From contig OZ059894.1 in the NCBI GenBank assembly GCA_964057225.1, positions 19,746,476 through 19,810,475 of the forward strand: DNA of 64,000 bases. The letters are read 5' to 3'. Below the pieces are notes generated by a model. The model had not been told where the DNA came from and did no database searches. It saw nothing but the letters and a program-made list of their open reading frames with translations. Within the stretch, counting starts at the first letter, position 1; every line of letters begins with the position of its first letter. Of this stretch, positions 43,523 through 57,911 are shown piece by piece. Position numbers and translations under genes: made by a program. The stretch comes from Auanema rhodensis (Eukaryota > Nematoda > Chromadorea > Rhabditida > Rhabditidae).

Positions 43523-46500
43523 ATGTTATTCAACGAAAAAATTAATTCTTCAGGGTGAAAATCGAGGATATAAGTGTGAACTTATATCAGTTGATATCTC
43601 GGTGCATTTTTAAGCTAGCGCAAATCTGATAACACAGAACGACGCAGCTTAAAAATCCGCATCGAATGCACTATACTACATTGAGAAACGCTTAATACAA
43701 AAATTAGTTATGATCGTTTGAAAAATGATGCATTAGTGTATGTTGAGTTTCCATGTACACTCAACATTGCTTCCAAAAACATTTTGACAAAAATTTTTTC
43801 GAAAAATTTCAAAATAATTTAGCAAAAAGTAGATGTTTTTAGATTCCTTTTTTCAAGGCAAAGACGATGGACAATGTTATTCAACGAAAAAATTAATTCT
43901 TCAGGGTGAAAATCGAGGATATAAGTGTGAACTTATATCAGTTGATATCTCGGTGCATTTTCAAGCTAGCGCAAATCTGATAACACAGATCGACGCAGCT
44001 TAAAAATCCGCATCGAATGCACTATACTACATTGAGAAACGCTTAATACAAAAATTAGTTATGATCGTTTGAAAAATGATGCATTAGTGTATGTTGAGTT
44101 TCCATGTACACTCAACATTGCTTCCAAAAACATTTTGACAAAAATTTTTTCGAAAAATTTCGAAATAATTTAGCAAAAAGTAGATGTTTTTAGATTCCAT
44201 TTTTCAAGGCAAAGACGATGGACAATGTTATTCAACGAAAAAATTAATTCTTCAGGGTGAAAATCGAGGATATAAGTGTGAACTTATATCAGTTGATATC
44301 TCGGTGCATTTTTAAGCTAGCGCAAATCTGATAACACAGAACGACGCAGCTTAAAAATCCGCATCGAATGCACTATACTACATTGAGAAACGCTTAATAC
44401 AAAAATTAGTTATGATCGTTTGAAAAATGATGCATTAGTGTATGTTGAGTTTCCATGTACACTCAACATTGCTTCCAAAAACATTTTGACAAAAAATTTT
44501 TCGAAAAATTTCAAAATAATTTAGCAAAAAGTAGATGTTTTTAGATTCCTTTTTTCAAGGCAAAGACGATGGACAATGTTATTCAACGAAAAAATTAATT
44601 CTTCAGGGTGAAAATCGAGGATATAAGTGTGAACTTATATCAGTTGATATCTCGGTGCATTTTTAAGCTAGCGCAAATCTGATAACACAGAACGACGCAG
44701 CTTAAAAATTCGCATCGAATGCACTATACTACATTGAAAAACGCTTAATACAAAAATTAGTTATGATCGTTTGAAAAATGATGCATTAGTGTATGTTGAG
44801 TTTCCATGTACACTCAACATTGCTTCCAAAAACATTTTGACAAAAATTTTTTCGAAAAATTTCAGAATAATTTAGCAAAAAGTAGATGTTTTTAGATTCC
44901 ATTTCTCAAGGCAAAGACGATGGACAATGTTATTCAACGAAAAAATTAATTCTTCAGGGTGAAAATCGAGAATATAAGTGTGAACTTATATCAGTTGATA
45001 TCTCGGTGCATTTTTAAGCTAGCGCAAATCTGATAACACAGAACGACGCAGCTTAAAAATCCGCATCGAATGCACTATACTACATTGAGAAACGCTTAAT
45101 ACAAAAATTAGTTATGATCGTTTGAAAAATGATGCATTAGTGTATGTTGAGTTTCCATGTACACTCAACATTGCTTCCAAAAACATTTTGACAAAAATTT
45201 TTTCGAAAAATTTCAAAATAATTTAGCAAAAAGTAGATGTTTTTAGATTCCTTTTTTCAAGGCAAAGACGATGGACAATGTTATTCAACGAAAAAATTAA
45301 TTCTTCAGGGTGAAAATCGAGGATATAAGTGTGAACTTATATCAGTTGATATCTCGGTGCATTTTTAAGCTAGCGCAAATCTGATAACACAGATCGACGC
45401 AGCTTAAAAATCCGCATCGAATGCACTATACTACATTGAGAAACGCTTAATACAAAAATTAGTTATGATCGTTTGAAAAATGATGCATTAGTGTATGTTG
45501 AGTTTCCATGTACACTCAACATTGCTTCCAAAAACATTTTGACAAAAATTTTTTCGAAAAATTTCAAAATAATTTAGCAAAAAGTAGATGTTTTTAGATT
45601 CCATTTTTTAAGGCAAAGACGATGGACAATGTTATTCAACGAAAAAATTAATTCTTCAGGGTGAAAATCGAGGATATAAGTGTGAACTTATATCAGTTGA
45701 TATCTCGGTGCATTTTTAAGCTAGCGCAAATCTGATAACACAGAACGACGCAGCTTAAAAATCCGCATCGAATGCACTATACTACATTGAGAAACGCTTA
45801 ATACAAAAATTAGTTATGATCGTTTGAAAAATGATGCATTAGTGTATGTTGAGTTTCCATGTACACTCAACATTGCTTCCAAAAACATTTTGACAAAAAT
45901 TTTTTCGAAAAATTTCAAAATAATTTAGCAAAAAGTAGATGTTTTTAGATTCCTTTTTTCAAGGCAAAGACGATGGACAATGTTATTCAACGAAAAAATT
46001 AATTCTTCAGGGTGAAAATCGAGGATATAAGTGTGAACTTATATCAGTTGATATCTCGGTGCATTTTCAAGCTAGCGCAAATCTGATAACACAGATCGAC
46101 GCAGCTTAAAAATCCGCATCGAATGCACTATACTACATTGAGAAACGCTTAATACAAAAATTAGTTATGATCGTTTGAAAAATGATGCATTAGTGTATGT
46201 TGAGTTTCCATGTACACTCAACATTGCTTCCAAAAACATTTTGACAAAAATTTTTTCGAAAAATTTCGAAATAATTTAGCAAAAAGTAGATGTTTTTAGA
46301 TTCCATTTTTCAAGGCAAAGACGATGGACAATGTTATTCAACGAAAAAATTAATTCTTCAGGGTGAAAATCGAGGATATAAGTGTGAACTTATATCAGTT
46401 GATATCTCGGTGCATTTTTAAGCTAGCGCAAATCTGATAACACAGAACGACGCAGCTTAAAAATCCGCATCGAATGCACTATACTACATTGAGAAACGCT

Positions 46501-49489
46501 TAATACAAAAATTAGTTATGATCGTTTGAAAAATGATGCATTAGTGTATGTTGAGTTTCCATGTACACTCAACATTGCTTCCAAAAACATTTTGACAAAA
46601 AATTTTTCGAAAAATTTCAAAATAATTTAGCAAAAAGTAGATGTTTTTAGATTTCTTTTTTCAAGGCAAAGACGATGGACAATGTTATTCAACGAAAAAA
46701 TTAATTCTTCAGGGTGAAAATCGAGGATATAAGTGTGAACTTATATCAGTTGATATCTCGGTGCATTTTTAAGCTAGCGCAAATCTGATAACACAGAACG
46801 ACGCAGCTTAAAAATTCGCATCGAATGCACTATACTACATTGAAAAACGCTTAATACAAAAATTAGTTATGATCGTTTGAAAAATGATGCATTAGTGTAT
46901 GTTGAGTTTCCATGTACACTCAACATTGCTTCCAAAAACATTTTGACAAAAATTTTTTCGAAAAATTTCAGAATAATTTAGCAAAAAGTAGATGTTTTTA
47001 GATTCCATTTCTCAAGGCAAAGACGATGGACAATGTTATTCAACGAAAAAATTAATTCTTCAGGGTGAAAATCGAGAATATAAGTGTGAACTTATATCAG
47101 TTGATATCTCGGTGCATTTTTAAGCTAGCGCAAATCTGATAACACAGAACGACGCAGCTTAAAAATCCGCATCGAATGCACTATACTACATTGAGAAACG
47201 CTTAATACAAAAATTAGTTATGATCGTTTGAAAAATGATGCATTAGTGTATGTTGAGTTTCCATGTACACTCAACATTGCTTCCAAAAACATTTTGACAA
47301 AAATTTTTTCGAAAAATTTCAAAATAATTTAGCAAAAAGTAGATGTTTTTAGATTCCTTTTTTCAAGGCAAAGACGATGGACAATGTTATTCAACGAAAA
47401 AATTAATTCTTCAGGGTGAAAATCGAGGATATAAGTGTGAACTTATATCAGTTGATATCTCGGTGCATTTTTAAGCTAGCGCAAATCTGATAACACAGAT
47501 CGACGCAGCTTAAAAATCCGCATCGAATGCACTATACTACATTGAGAAACGCTTAATACAAAAATTAGTTATGATCGTTTGAAAAATGATGCATTAGTGT
47601 ATGTTGAGTTTCCATGTACACTCAACATTGCTTCCAAAAACATTTTGACAAAAATTTTTTCGAAAAATTTCAAAATAATTTAGCAAAAAGTAGATGTTTT
47701 TAGATTCCATTTTTTAAGGCAAAGACGATGGACAATGTTATTCAACGAAAAAATTAATTCTTCAGGGTGAAAATCGAGGATATAAGTGTGAACTTATATC
47801 AGTTGATATCTCGGTGCATTTTTAAGCTAGCGCAAATCTGATAACACAGAACGACGCAGCTTAAAAATCCGCATCGAATGCACTATACTACATTGAGAAA
47901 CGCTTAATACAAAAATTAGTTATGATCGTTTGAAAAATGATGCATTAGTGTATGTTGAGTTTCCATGTACACTCAACATTGCTTCCAAAAACATTTTGAC
48001 AAAAATTTTTTCGAAAAATTTCAAAATAATTTAGCAAAAAGTAGATGTTTTTAGATTCCTTTTTTCAAGGCAAAGACGATGGACAATGTTATTCAACGAA
48101 AAAATTAATTCTTCAGGGTGAAAATCGAGGATATAAGTGTGAACTTATATCAGTTGATATCTCGGTGCATTTTCAAGCTAGCGCAAATCTGATAACACAG
48201 ATCGACGCAGCTTAAAAATCCGCATCGAATGCACTATACTACATTGAGAAACGCTTAATACAAAAATTAGTTATGATCGTTTGAAAAATGATGCATTAGT
48301 GTATGTTGAGTTTCCATGTACACTCAACATTGCTTCCAAAAACATTTTGACAAAAATTTTTTCGAAAAATTTCGAAATAATTTAGCAAAAAGTAGATGTT
48401 TTTAGATTCCATTTTTCAAGGCAAAGACGATGGACAATGTTATTCAACGAAAAAATTAATTCTTCAGGGTGAAAATCGAGGATATAAGTGTGAACTTATA
48501 TCAGTTGATATCTCGGTGCATTTTTAAGCTAGCGCAAATCTGATAACACAGAACGACGCAGCTTAAAAATCCGCATCGAATGCACTATACTACATTGAGA
48601 AACGCTTAATACAAAAATTAGTTATGATCGTTTGAAAAATGATGCATTAGTGTATGTTGAGTTTCCATGTACACTCAACATTGCTTCCAAAAACATTTTG
48701 ACAAAAAATTTTTCGAAAAATTTCAAAATAATTTAGCAAAAAGTAGATGTTTTTAGATTTCTTTTTTCAAGGCAAAGACGATGGACAATGTTATTCAACG
48801 AAAAAATTAATTCTTCAGGGTGAAAATCGAGGATATAAGTGTGAACTTATATCAGTTGATATCTCGGTGCATTTTTAAGCTAGCGCAAATCTGATAACAC
48901 AGAACGACGCAGCTTAAAAATTCGCATCGAATGCACTATACTACATTGAAAAACGCTTAATACAAAAATTAGTTATGATCGTTTGAAAAATGATGCATTA
49001 GTGTATGTTGAGTTTCCATGTACACTCAACATTGCTTCCAAAAACATTTTGACAAAAATTTTTTCGAAAAATTTCAGAATAATTTAGCAAAAAGTAGATG
49101 TTTTTAGATTCCATTTTTCAAGGCAAAGACGATGGACAATGTTATTCAACGAAAAAATTAATTCTTCAGGGTGAAAATCGAGAATATAAGTGTGAACTTA
49201 TATCAGTTGATATCTCGGTGCATTTTTAAGCTAGCGCAAATCTGATAACACAGAACGACGCAGCTTAAAAATCCGCATCGAATGCACTATACTACATTGA
49301 GAAACGCTTAATACAAAAATTAGTTATGATCGTTTGAAAAATGATGCATTAGTGTATGTTGAGTTTCCATGTACACTCAACATTGCTTCCAAAAACATTT
49401 TGACAAAAATTTTTTCGAAAAATTTCAGAATAATTTAGCAAAAAGTAGATGTTTTTAGATTCCATTTTTCAAGGCAAAGACGATGGACA
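43523..49489. repeat. Local higher-order repeat: hexamer x2.8
   Basis: Units 125-130, 131-136 and 137-141 repeat with a 2106-bp period. Each copy runs: C135 unit, cattttcaag unit, gacaaaaaattttt unit, A163 unit, gagaatata unit, ttttttaagg unit (the last absent from the third copy). Copies one and two share ccatttctc (c at 44905 and 47011); copies two and three share ttagatttctt (46655 and 48761). Rare variants thus link successive pairs of copies. Confidence 0.9.
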
Positions 49490-52400
49490 ATGTTATTCAA
49501 CGAAAAAATTAATTCTTCAGGGTGAAAATCGAGGATATAAGTGTGAACTTATATCAGTTGATATCTCGGTGCATTTTCAAGCTAGCGCAAATCTGATAAC
49601 ACAGATCGACGCAGCTTAAAAATCCGCATCGAATGCACTATACTACATTGAGAAACGCTTAATACAAAAATTAGTTATGATCGTTTGAAAAATGATGCGT
49701 TAGTGTATGTTGAGTTTCCATGTACACTCAACATTGCTTCCAAAAACATTTTGACAAAAATTTTTTCGAAAAATTTCGAGATAATTTAGCAAAAAGTAGA
49801 TGTTTTTAGATTCCATTTTTCATGGCAAAGACGATGGACAATGTTATTCAACGAAAAAATTAATTCTTCAGGGTGAAAATCGAGGATATAAGTGTGAACT
49901 TATATCAGTTGATATCTCGGTGCATTTTTAAGCTAGCGCAAATCTGATAACACAGATCGACGCAGCTTAAAAATCCGCATCGAATGCACTATACTACATT
50001 GAGAAACGCTTAATACAAAAATAAGTTATGATCGTTTGAAAAATGATGCATTAGTGTATGTTGAGTTTCCATGTACACTCAACATTGCTTCCAAAAACAT
50101 TTTGACAAAAATTTTTTCGAAAAATTTCAGAATAATTTAGCAAAAAGTAGATGTTTTTAGATTCCATTTTTCAAGGCAAAGACGATGAACAATGTTATTC
50201 AACGAAAAAATTAATTCTTCAGGGTGAAAATCGAGGATATAAGTGTGAACTTATATCAGTTGATATCTCGGTGCATTTTTAAGCTAGCGCAAATCTGATA
50301 ACACAGATCGACGCAGCTTAAAAATCCGCATCGAATGCACTATACTACATTGAGAAACGCTTAATACAAAAATTAGTTATGATCGTTTGAAAAATGATGC
50401 ATTAGTGTATGTTGAGTTTCCATGTACACTCAACATTGCTTCCAAAAACATTTTGACAAAAATTTTTTCGAAAAATTTCAAAATAATTTAGCAAAAAGTA
50501 GATGTTTTTAGATTCCATTTTTTAAGGCAAAGACGATGGACAATGTTATTCAACGAAAAAATTAATTCTTCAGGGTGAAAATCGAGGATATAAGTGTGAA
50601 CTTATATCAGTTGATATCTCGGTGCATTTTTAAGCTAGCGCAAATCTGATAACACAGAACGACGCAGCTTAAAAATCCGCATCGAATGCACTATACTACA
50701 TTGAGAAACGCTTAATACAAAAATTAGTTATGATCGTTTGAAAAATGATGCATTAGTGTATGTTGAGTTTCCATGTACACTCAACATTGCTTCCAAAAAC
50801 ATTTTGACAAAAATTTTTTCGAAAAATTTCAAAATAATTTAGCAAAAAGTAGATGTTTTTAGATTCCTTTTTTCAAGGCAAAGACGATGGACAATGTTAT
50901 TCAACGAAAAAATTAATTCTTCAGGGTGAAAATCGAGGATATAAGTGTGAACTTATATCAGTTGATATCTCGGTGCATTTTCAAGCTAGCGCAAATCTGA
51001 TAACACAGATCGACGCAGCTTAAAAATCCGCATCGAATGCACTATACTACATTGAGAAACGCTTAATACAAAAATTAGTTATGATCGTTTGAAAAATGAT
51101 GCATTAGTGTATGTTGAGTTTCCATGTACACTCAACATTGCTTCCAAAAACATTTTGACAAAAATTTTTTCGAAAAATTTCGAAATAATTTAGCAAAAAG
51201 TAGATGTTTTTAGATTCCATTTTTCAAGGCAAAGACGATGGACAATGTTATTCAACGAAAAAATTAATTCTTCAGGGTGAAAATCGAGGATATAAGTGTG
51301 AACTTATATCAGTTGATATCTCGGTGCATTTTTAAGCTAGCGCAAATCTGATAACACAGAACGACGCAGCTTAAAAATCCGCATCGAATGCACTATACTA
51401 CATTGAGAAACGCTTAATACAAAAATTAGTTATGATCGTTTGAAAAATGATGCATTAGTGTATGTTGAGTTTCCATGTACACTCAACATTGCTTCCAAAA
51501 ACATTTTGACAAAAAATTTTTCGAAAAATTTCAAAATAATTTAGCAAAAAGTAGATGTTTTTAGATTCCTTTTTTCAAGGCAAAGACGATGGACAATGTT
51601 ATTCAACGAAAAAATTAATTCTTCAGGGTGAAAATCGAGGATATAAGTGTGAACTTATATCAGTTGATATCTCGGTGCATTTTTAAGCTAGCGCAAATCT
51701 GATAACACAGAACGACGCAGCTTAAAAATTCGCATCGAATGCACTATACTACATTGAAAAACGCTTAATACAAAAATTAGTTATGATCGTTTGAAAAATG
51801 ATGCATTAGTGTATGTTGAGTTTCCATGTACACTCAACATTGCTTCCAAAAACATTTTGACAAAAATTTTTTCGAAAAATTTCAGAATAATTTAGCAAAA
51901 AGTAGATGTTTTTAGATTCCATTTTTCAAGGCAAAGACGATGGACAATGTTATTCAACGAAAAAATTAATTCTTCAGGGTGAAAATCGAGAATATAAGTG
52001 TGAACTTATATCAGTTGATATCTCGGTGCATTTTTAAGCTAGCGCAAATCTGATAACACAGAACGACGCAGCTCAAAAATCCGCATCGAATGCACTATAC
52101 TACATTGAGAAACGCTTAATACAAAAATTAGTTATGATCGTTTGAAAAATGATGCATTAGTGTATGTTGAGTTTCCATGTACACTCAACATTGCTTCCAA
52201 AAACATTTTGACAAAAATTTTTTCGAAAAATTTCAGAATAATTTAGCAAAAAGTAGATGTTTTTAGATTCCATTTTTCAAGGCAAAGACGATGGACAATG
52301 TTATTCAACGAAAAAATTAATTCTTCAGGGTGAAAATCGAGGATATAAGTGTGAACTTATATCAGTTGATATCTCGGTGCATTTTCAAGCTAGCGCAAAT

Positions 52401-52999
52401 CTGATAACACAGATCGACGCAGCTTAAAAATCCGCATCGAATGCACTATACTACATTGAGAAACGCTTAATACAAAAATTAGTTATGATCGTTTGAAAAA
52501 TGATGCGTTAGTGTATGTTGAGTTTCCATGTACACTCAACATTGCTTCCAAAAACATTTTGACAAAAATTTTTTCGAAAAATTTCGAAATAATTTAGCAA
52601 AAAGTAGATGTTTTTAGATTCCATTTTTCATGGCAAAGACGATGGACAATGTTATTCAACGAAAAAATTAATTCTTCAGGGTGAAAATCGAGGATATAAG
52701 TGTGAACTTATATCAGTTGATATCTCGGTGCATTTTTAAGCTAGCGCAAATCTGATAACACAGATCGACGCAGCTTAAAAATCCGCATCGAATGCACTAT
52801 ACTACATTGAGAAACGCTTAATACAAAAATAAGTTATGATCGTTTGAAAAATGATGCATTAGTGTATGTTGAGTTTCCATGTACACTCAACATTGCTTCC
52901 AAAAACATTTTGACAAAAATTTTTTCGAAAAATTTCAGAATAATTTAGCAAAAAGTAGATGTTTTTAGATTCCATTTTTCAAGGCAAAGACGATGAACA
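47384..52999. repeat. Local higher-order repeat: octamer x2, built on the hexamer
   Basis: Units 136-143 (47384-50191) and 144-151 (50192-52999) repeat with a 2808-bp period. The first six units are the hexamer of the preceding block. The added two are a gatgcgttag/catggc unit and an aaaaataagtt/gatgaac unit of the kind seen in the nonamer at 36-42 kb. This is a nested structure: an older hexamer plus two units became the new amplified block. Confidence 0.88.
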
Positions 53000-53701
53000 A
53001 TGTTATTCAACGAAAAAATTAATTCTTCAGGGTGAAAATCGAGGATATAAGTGTGAACTTATATCAGTTGATATCTCGGTGCATTTTTAAGCTAGCGCAA
53101 ATCTGATAACACAGAACGACGCAGCTTAAAAATTCGCATCGAATGCACTATACTACATTGAGAAACGCTTAATACAAAAATTAGTTATGATCGTTTGAAA
53201 AATGATGCATTAGTGTATGTTGAGTTTCCATGTACACTCAACATTGCTTCCAAAAACATTTTGACAAAAATTTTTTCGAAAAATTTCAGAATAATTTAGC
53301 AAAAAGTAGATGTTTTTAGATTCCATTTTTCAAGGCAAAGACGATGAACAATGTTATTCAACGAAAAAATTAATTCTTCAGGGTGAAAATCGAGGATATA
53401 AGTGTGAACTTATATCAGTTGATATCTCGGTGCATTTTTAAGCTAGCGCAAATCTGATAACACAGAACGACGCAGCTTAAAAATTCGCATCGAATGCACT
53501 ATACTACATTGAGAAACGCTTAATACAAAAATTAGTTATGATCGTTTGAAAAATGATGCATTAGTGTATGTTGAGTTTCCATGTACACTCAACATTGCTT
53601 CCAAAAACATTTTGACAAAAATTTTTTCGAAAAATTTCAAAATAATTTAGCAAAAAGTAGATGTTTTTAGATTCCTTTTTTCAAGGCAAAGACGATGGAC
53701 A

Positions 53702-54051
53702 ATGTTATTCAACGAAAAATATAATTCTTCAGGGTGAAAATCGAGGATATAAGTGTGAACTTATATCAGTTGATATCTCGGTGCATTTTTAAGCTAGCGC
53801 AAATCTGATAACACAGATCGACGCAGCTTAAAAATCCGCATCGAATGCACTATACTACATTGAGAAACGCTTAATACAAAAATTAGTTATGATCGTTTGA
53901 AAAATGATGCATTAGTGTATGTTGAGTTTCCATGTACACTCAACATTGCTTCCAAAAACATTTTGACAAAAATTTTTTCAAAAATTTCGAAATAATTTAG
54001 CAAAAAGTAGATGTTTTTAGATTCCATTTTTCAAGGCAAAGACGATGGACA
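53702..54051. repeat. 350-bp satellite monomer with 1-bp deletion (copy 1)
   Basis: The unit reads ttttttcaaaaatttcg near 53974-53990, lacking the G of the central CpG of the 12-bp palindrome. The same deletion recurs in the unit 57562-57911, so it was copied with its block and did not arise twice. Confidence 0.9.
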
Positions 54052-57000
54052 ATGTTATTCAACGAAAAAATTAATTCTTCAGGGTGAAAATCGAGGATAT
54101 AAGTGTGAACTTATATCAGTTGATATCTCGGTGCATTTTTAAGCTAGCGCAAATCTGATAACACAGATCGACGCAGCTTAAAAATCCGCATCGAATGCAC
54201 TATACTACATTGAGAAACGCTTAATACAAAAATTAGTTATGATCGTTTGAAAAATGATGCATTAGTGTATGTTGAGTTTCCATGTACACTCAACATTGCT
54301 TCCAAAAACATTTTGACAAAAATTTTTTCGAAAAATTTCGAAATAATTTAGCAAAAAGTAGATGTTTTTAGATTCCATTTTTCAAGGCAAAGACGATGGA
54401 CAATGTTATTCAACGAAAAAATTAATTCTTCAGGGTGAAAATCGAGGATATAAGTGTGAACTTATATCAGTTGAGATCTCGGTGCATTTTTAAGCTAGCG
54501 CGAATCTGATAACACAGATCGACGCAGCTTAAAAATTCGCATCGAATGCACTATACTACATTGAGAAACGCTTAATACAAAAATTAGTTATGATCGTTTG
54601 AAAAATGATGCATTAGTGTATGTTGAGTTTCCATGTACACTCAACATTGCTTCCAAAAACATTTTGACAAAAATTTTTTCGAAAAATTTCGAAATAATTT
54701 AGCAAAAAGTAGATGTTTTTAGATTCCATTTTTCAAGGCAAAGACGATGGACAATGTTATTCAACGAAAAAATTAATTCTTCAGGGTGAAAATCGAGGAT
54801 ATAAGTGTGAACTTATATCAGTTGAGATCTCGGTGCATTTTTAAGCTAGCGCAAATCTGATAACACAGAACGACGCAGCTTAAAAATTCGCATCGAATGC
54901 ACTATACTACATTGAGAAACGCTTAATACAAAAATTAGTTATGATCGTTTGAAAAATGATGCATTAGTGTATGTTGAGTTTCCATGTACACTCAACATTG
55001 CTTCCAAAAACATTTTGACAAAAATTTTTTCGAAAAATTTCAGAATAATTTAGCAAAAAGTAGATGTTTTTAGATTCCATTTTTTAAGGCAAAGACGATG
55101 GACAATGTTATTCAACGAAAAAATTAATTCTTCAGGGTGAAAATCGAGGATATAAGTGTGAACTTATATCAGTTGAGATCTCGGTGCATTTTTAAGCTAG
55201 CGCAAATCTGATAACACAGAACGACGCAGCTTAAAAATCCGCATCGAATGCACTATACTACATTGAGAAACGCTTAATACAAAATTTAGTTATGATCGTT
55301 TGAAAAATGATGCATTAGTGTATGTTGAGTTTCCATGTACACTCAACATTGCTTCCAAAAACATTTTGACAAAAATTTTTTCGAAAAATTTCAGAATAAT
55401 TTAGCAAAAAGTAGATGTTTTTAGATTCCTTTTTTCAAGGCAAAGACGATGGACAATGTTATTCAACGAAAAAATTAATTCTTCAGGGTGAAAATCGAGG
55501 ATATAAGTGTGAACTTATATCAGTTGATATCTCGGTGCATTTTTAAGCTAGCGCAAATCTGATAACACAGAACGACGCAGCTTAAAAATCCGCATCGAAT
55601 GCACTATACTACATTGAGAAACGCTTAATACAAAAATTAGTTATGATCGTTTGAAAAATGATGCATTAGTGTATGTTGAGTTTCCATGTACACTCAACAT
55701 TGCTTCCAAAAACATTTTGACAAAAATTTTTTCGAAAAATTTCAGAATAATTTAGCAAAAAGTAGATGTTTTTAGATTCCATTTTTCAAGGCAAAGACGA
55801 TGGACAATGTTATTCAACGAAAAAATTAATTCTTCAGGGTGAAAATCGAGGATATATGTGTGAACTTATATCAGTTGATATCTCGGTGCATTTTTAAGCT
55901 AGCGCAAATCTGATAACACAGATCGACGCAGCTTAAAAATCCGCATCGAATGCACTATACTACATTGAGAAACGCTTAATACAAAAATTAGTTATGATCG
56001 TTTGAAAAATGATGCGTTAGTGTATGTTGAGTTTCCATGTACACTCAACATTGCTTCCAAAAACATTTTGACAAAAATTTTTTCGAAAAATTTCAGAATA
56101 ATTTAGCAAAAAGTAGATGTTTTTAGATTCCATTTTTTAAGGCAAAGACGATGGACAATGTTATTCAACGAAAAAATTAATTCTTCAGGGTGAAAATCGA
56201 GGATATAAGTGTGAACTTATATCAGTTGATATCTCGGTGCATTTTTAAGCTAGCGCAAATCTGATAACACAGAACGACGCAGCTTAAAAATCCGCATCGA
56301 ATGCACTATACTACATTGAGAAACGCTTAATACAAAAATTAGTTATGATCGTTTGAAAAATGATGCATTAGTGTATGTTGAGTTTCCATGTACACTCAAC
56401 ATTGCTTCCAAAAACATTTTGACAAAAATTTTTTCGAAAAATTTCAAAATAATTTAGCAAAAAGTAGATGTTTTTAGATTCCTTTTTTCAAGGCAAAGAC
56501 GATGGACAATGTTATTCAACGAAAAAATTAATTCTTCAGGGTGAAAATCGAGGATATAAGTGTGAACTTATATCAGTTGATATCTCGGTGCATTTTTCAG
56601 CTAGCGCAAATCTGATAACACAGATCGACGCAGCTTAAAAATCCGCATCGAATGCACTATACTACATTGAGAAACGCTTAATACAAAAATTAGTTATGAT
56701 CGTTTGAAAAATGATGCATTAGTGTATGTTGAGTTTCCATGTACACTCAACATTGCTTCCAAAAACATTTTGACAAAAATTTTTTCGAAAAATTTCAGAA
56801 TAATTTAGCAAAAAGTAGATGTTTTTAGATTCCATTTTTCAAGGCAAAGACGATGAACAATGTTATTCAACGAAAAAATTAATTCTTCAGGGTGAAAATC
56901 GAGGATATAAGTGTGAACTTATATCAGTTGATATCTCGGTGCATTTTTAAGCTAGCGCAAATCTGATAACACAGAACGACGCAGCTTAAAAATTCGCATC

Positions 57001-57561
57001 GAATGCACTATACTACATTGAGAAACGCTTAATACAAAAATTAGTTATGATCGTTTGAAAAATGATGCATTAGTGTATGTTGAGTTTCCATGTACACTCA
57101 ACATTGCTTCCAAAAACATTTTGACAAAAATTTTTTCGAAAAATTTCAGAATAATTTAGCAAAAAGTAGATGTTTTTAGATTCCATTTTTCAAGGCAAAG
57201 ACGATGAACAATGTTATTCAACGAAAAAATTAATTCTTCAGGGTGAAAATCGAGGATATAAGTGTGAACTTATATCAGTTGATATCTCGGTGCATTTTTA
57301 AGCTAGCGCAAATCTGATAACACAGAACGACGCAGCTTAAAAATTCGCATCGAATGCACTATACTACATTGAGAAACGCTTAATACAAAAATTAGTTATG
57401 ATCGTTTGAAAAATGATGCATTAGTGTATGTTGAGTTTCCATGTACACTCAACATTGCTTCCAAAAACATTTTGACAAAAATTTTTTCGAAAAATTTCAA
57501 AATAATTTAGCAAAAAGTAGATGTTTTTAGATTCCTTTTTTCAAGGCAAAGACGATGGACA

Positions 57562-57911
57562 ATGTTATTCAACGAAAAATATAATTCTTCAGGGTGAAAA
57601 TCGAGGATATAAGTGTGAACTTATATCAGTTGATATCTCGGTGCATTTTTAAGCTAGCGCAAATCTGATAACACAGATCGACGCAGCTTAAAAATCCGCA
57701 TCGAATGCACTATACTACATTGAGAAACGCTTAATACAAAAATTAGTTATGATCGTTTGAAAAATGATGCATTAGTGTATGTTGAGTTTCCATGTACACT
57801 CAACATTGCTTCCAAAAACATTTTGACAAAAATTTTTTCAAAAATTTCGAAATAATTTAGCAAAAAGTAGATGTTTTTAGATTCCATTTTTCAAGGCAAA
57901 GACGATGGACA
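57562..57911. repeat. 350-bp satellite monomer with 1-bp deletion (copy 2)
   Basis: It carries the same single-base deletion as the unit at 53702, with the same flanking variants (gaaaaatataattc upstream, cgaaataat downstream), 3860 bp away. This serves as an identity-by-descent marker of the 11-unit duplication. Confidence 0.9.
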
